Part shown: one piece after another, positions 62,294 to 64,000 of the stretch
How positions within the stretch are numbered: the stretch's first letter is position 1
Layout: the number at the start of each line of letters is the position of its first letter
Assembly: GCA_002633025.1 (NCBI GenBank)
Contig: NMRB01002686.1
Span: forward strand, 17,813-81,812
Origin: Notospermus geniculatus
Taxonomy: Eukaryota > Nemertea > Pilidiophora > Heteronemertea > Lineidae
Reading direction: 5' to 3'
Length of the DNA: 64,000 bases
Position numbers and translations under genes: made by a program
The notes under the pieces: generated by a model
Database searches by the model: none
What the model was told of the DNA's origin: nothing
What the model saw: the letters and a program-made list of their open reading frames with translations, nothing else

Positions 62294-64000
62294 ATGCCAC
62301 GCATCAAAAAACGAAGTCTTGCTTCTCAGCGTAAGCAAAATAGAGAACACAAGCGTGCCATAGCTAACCATCATAAACATGTAACCTCAACTACCTCACA
62401 TGTCACCAGTTCTGATCTTGACAGTGGGCACAACAATAACCACTTCTTCAATACTTCAAGTATTGAACAAACTGTAGTGAACAGTCAGCCACAGTCAACT
62501 TCACTTGCAAGAAAACAGTGCAGTTTTGCTACTCTTGAATGTCAAGCATCTATGCATCAAGGTTCAGCATGTTTTTCGATGACATCTGTTGGGAAGCAGT
62601 GTACACCAATAGCGTATGTGTCAATACTGTTTGCAACTTTAAAAGAGCCGTCTTCTTGGCTTCAGCAAGACCTCAACAACATTTTAATCCTTGGTGACTC
62701 TCTGTATCAGACAACACCTCATAAACATGATTACATGGAGTACACAGAGTTGCCATCTGCTATAGATATTGACGCTTTGTCGTGCTCATTCCAAACAGAA
62801 TTTGGCACCTCCCTCTCTGGATTTTTGATGGAGACACCAACTCCGGACACTCAACACATCTTTTGTTCCTTGCATTCAGCACTGTCCCAGAGTTTGTCTA
62901 CACAATACACTGGTTGCTTATTAACAACATGTGGCTATACTATTGCCATATTTGCCCGTAATCAAAAATACTATGTATTCGATTCACATAGTCGAAATTC
63001 TTGTGGTCAAACTGCCGAGGACGGAACAGCTGTATTGTTATCATTCTGCAACATACAAAATATTGTATCTCACATACAGTCTTTATATCAAGAGAGAAAC
63101 CACACTCAGTTTGATGTCATTCCAGTGACACTGGTGTCTGCAATTCCACATCCTCTGCCTGCATTGCATATTTCCACTTCTGCCAATAAACAAGCAACTT
63201 GTCATGAACTAGCACCTGATTTACTTGACAGATATTTCTCCTACCAGAGTATGAAACAACAAGAAAAAACTGACAACACCTCCAAACAAGTAAGTCACTG
63301 GACTCAATGGTATCAATCGAAACCAACTTCATATAAAAGACAGCGTGCATCTGAACAGAAAGAGACACAAAGAAATGCCAAAAGACGCCGTTATCAACAA
63401 GATGAATGTTATAAACAACAACATAAAACTTCCGACAAAGCACGTAAGCAAGCTCGTTACCATACAGATGAAAAACACAGAAAACACCATCTGTCTTTTA
63501 ACAAAACACATAGGAAGCAAAAATACATGGAAGATGAACAATACAGACAACAACACCTCTCTCAGGATAGACAATGCAAAAGGCGCCGGTACAGACAAGA
63601 TGAACAATACAGAGTGCAACACCAGTCTTCTGATAGAGCACACAAGAAGAAAAAATACATTGCAGATCAGCAATACAGAGAGCAGCACCTTGCTGCAAAC
63701 AAAACTCGCAAGAAGCGCCAATATGACAAAGATGCTGAATACAGAGAACAATATCTCTCATGTGACCGAGCACAAAAGAAGCAGCGATACAATGAAGACA
63801 TTATATTCAGAGAAAACCACCTTGCCTCTACCAGAGCTCATAAACAAAACAAATATCAGAGTGATGATGATCACAGAAAGCAGCTCCAGATCACAGATAA
63901 ACTTAGAAAACGACAAAGATATCATACAAATAAAGCATACCGGGATCAGGTGAAAAGAACAACACACGCAAACTATCAAAAACACAAACAAACTGTTGCC
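62294..64000 (+). CDS. Large ORF (open at the window end): protease-like domain plus 22-residue basic repeats
   Basis: ATG 62294 opens 569 codons with no stop. Residues 1-30 are basic (MPRIKKRSLASQRKQNREHK). Residues 85-260 look like a papain-fold cysteine protease of the herpesvirus-tegument (C76) type: VGKQCTPIAYVSILFA with Cys103 as candidate nucleophile and Gln89 upstream, W..DLNNILILGDSLY (134-138), CGYTIAIFARNQKYYVFDSH with Asp230-x-His232, then DGTAVLLSF. From about 366 to the edge are nine 22-residue repeats of pattern [RK]Y..D..YR..H....R..KK. (for example RYRQDEQYRVQHQSSDRAHK). Basic Tyr-rich repeats of this kind precede Helitron-type proteins with PIF1 helicase in animals; that link is inferred. 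Promoter not identified; a satellite lies just upstream. Confidence 0.6.
   Translation, partial: MPRIKKRSLASQRKQNREHKRAIANHHKHVTSTTSHVTSSDLDSGHNNNHFFNTSSIEQTVVNSQPQSTSLARKQCSFATLECQASMHQGSACFSMTSVGKQCTPIAYVSILFATLKEPSSWLQQDLNNILILGDSLYQTTPHKHDYMEYTELPSAIDIDALSCSFQTEFGTSLSGFLMETPTPDTQHIFCSLHSALSQSLSTQYTGCLLTTCGYTIAIFARNQKYYVFDSHSRNSCGQTAEDGTAVLLSFCNIQNIVSHIQSLYQERNHTQFDVIPVTLVSAIPHPLPALHISTSANKQATCHELAPDLLDRYFSYQSMKQQEKTDNTSKQVSHWTQWYQSKPTSYKRQRASEQKETQRNAKRRRYQQDECYKQQHKTSDKARKQARYHTDEKHRKHHLSFNKTHRKQKYMEDEQYRQQHLSQDRQCKRRRYRQDEQYRVQHQSSDRAHKKKKYIADQQYREQHLAANKTRKKRQYDKDAEYREQYLSCDRAQKKQRYNEDIIFRENHLASTRAHKQNKYQSDDDHRKQLQITDKLRKRQRYHTNKAYRDQVKRTTHANYQKHKQTVA

Noticed and set aside
63329-63953. 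Several 90-200-codon frames on both strands near the window end
   Set aside because: Shadows of the 22-residue repeat region of the ORF starting at 62294.

Overview
The window is a gapped eukaryotic shotgun scaffold. It has runs of N at 32859-33510 and single Ns inside homopolymers. Splice-like GT/AG junctions, AT-rich spacers, abundant AGGCCTA words, THAP and PAN domains, and animal transposon families (Ty3/gypsy, CR1/L2-like LINEs, Penelope-like, Harbinger, pogo/Tigger, Mutator-like, P-element-like) point to a marine invertebrate, probably a deuterostome. I cannot name the species. There is no bacterial gene organisation.

The region is dominated by mobile DNA. 0-12 kb: TTAA-flanked foldback elements, a decayed pogo-like transposase, a decayed PIF1 helicase, a THAP-like first exon, a 1.4-kb palindrome, and a small acidic gene with a 217-bp tandem exon array. 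12.5-15.7 kb: a truncated Ty3/gypsy element on the minus strand. 16-23 kb: a repeat family carrying nuclear-receptor-like half-sites, the first copy of a duplicated THAP locus interrupted by a LINE, and a pogo/Tigger transposase with a C-terminal PHD finger broken by two later insertions. 24-30 kb: the second THAP copy, with several exons, a 60-bp coding minisatellite and a P-element-type RNase H fragment, plus a Penelope-like element between them. 31-34 kb: a PIF/Harbinger element with both ends but an internal gap.

34-52 kb: tRNA-derived SINEs, tandem repeats carrying a SINE, a spliced PAN/apple-type gene (37.2-38.6 kb, the best host-gene candidate), a dense set of foldback elements (one carries a MADF-domain remnant), a Mutator-like transposase fragment and LINE fragments. 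52.8-57.9 kb: a nearly complete two-ORF LINE on the minus strand. 58-61.5 kb: two abutting TTAA foldbacks and another copy of the half-site repeat. 61.7-64 kb: a CTCAACC-type satellite leads into a long reading frame that is still open at the window edge.

That terminal frame (62294-64000, 569 codons) is the most unusual item. It combines a predicted cysteine-protease-like domain with nine 22-residue highly basic repeats. I infer it is the front of a large Helitron/PIF1-type element protein. The second theme is at least nine distinct foldback elements that share TTAA-type flanks, two pairs of which abut. The third is a duplicated THAP gene whose copies were disabled by different events that can be read from the paralog comparison.
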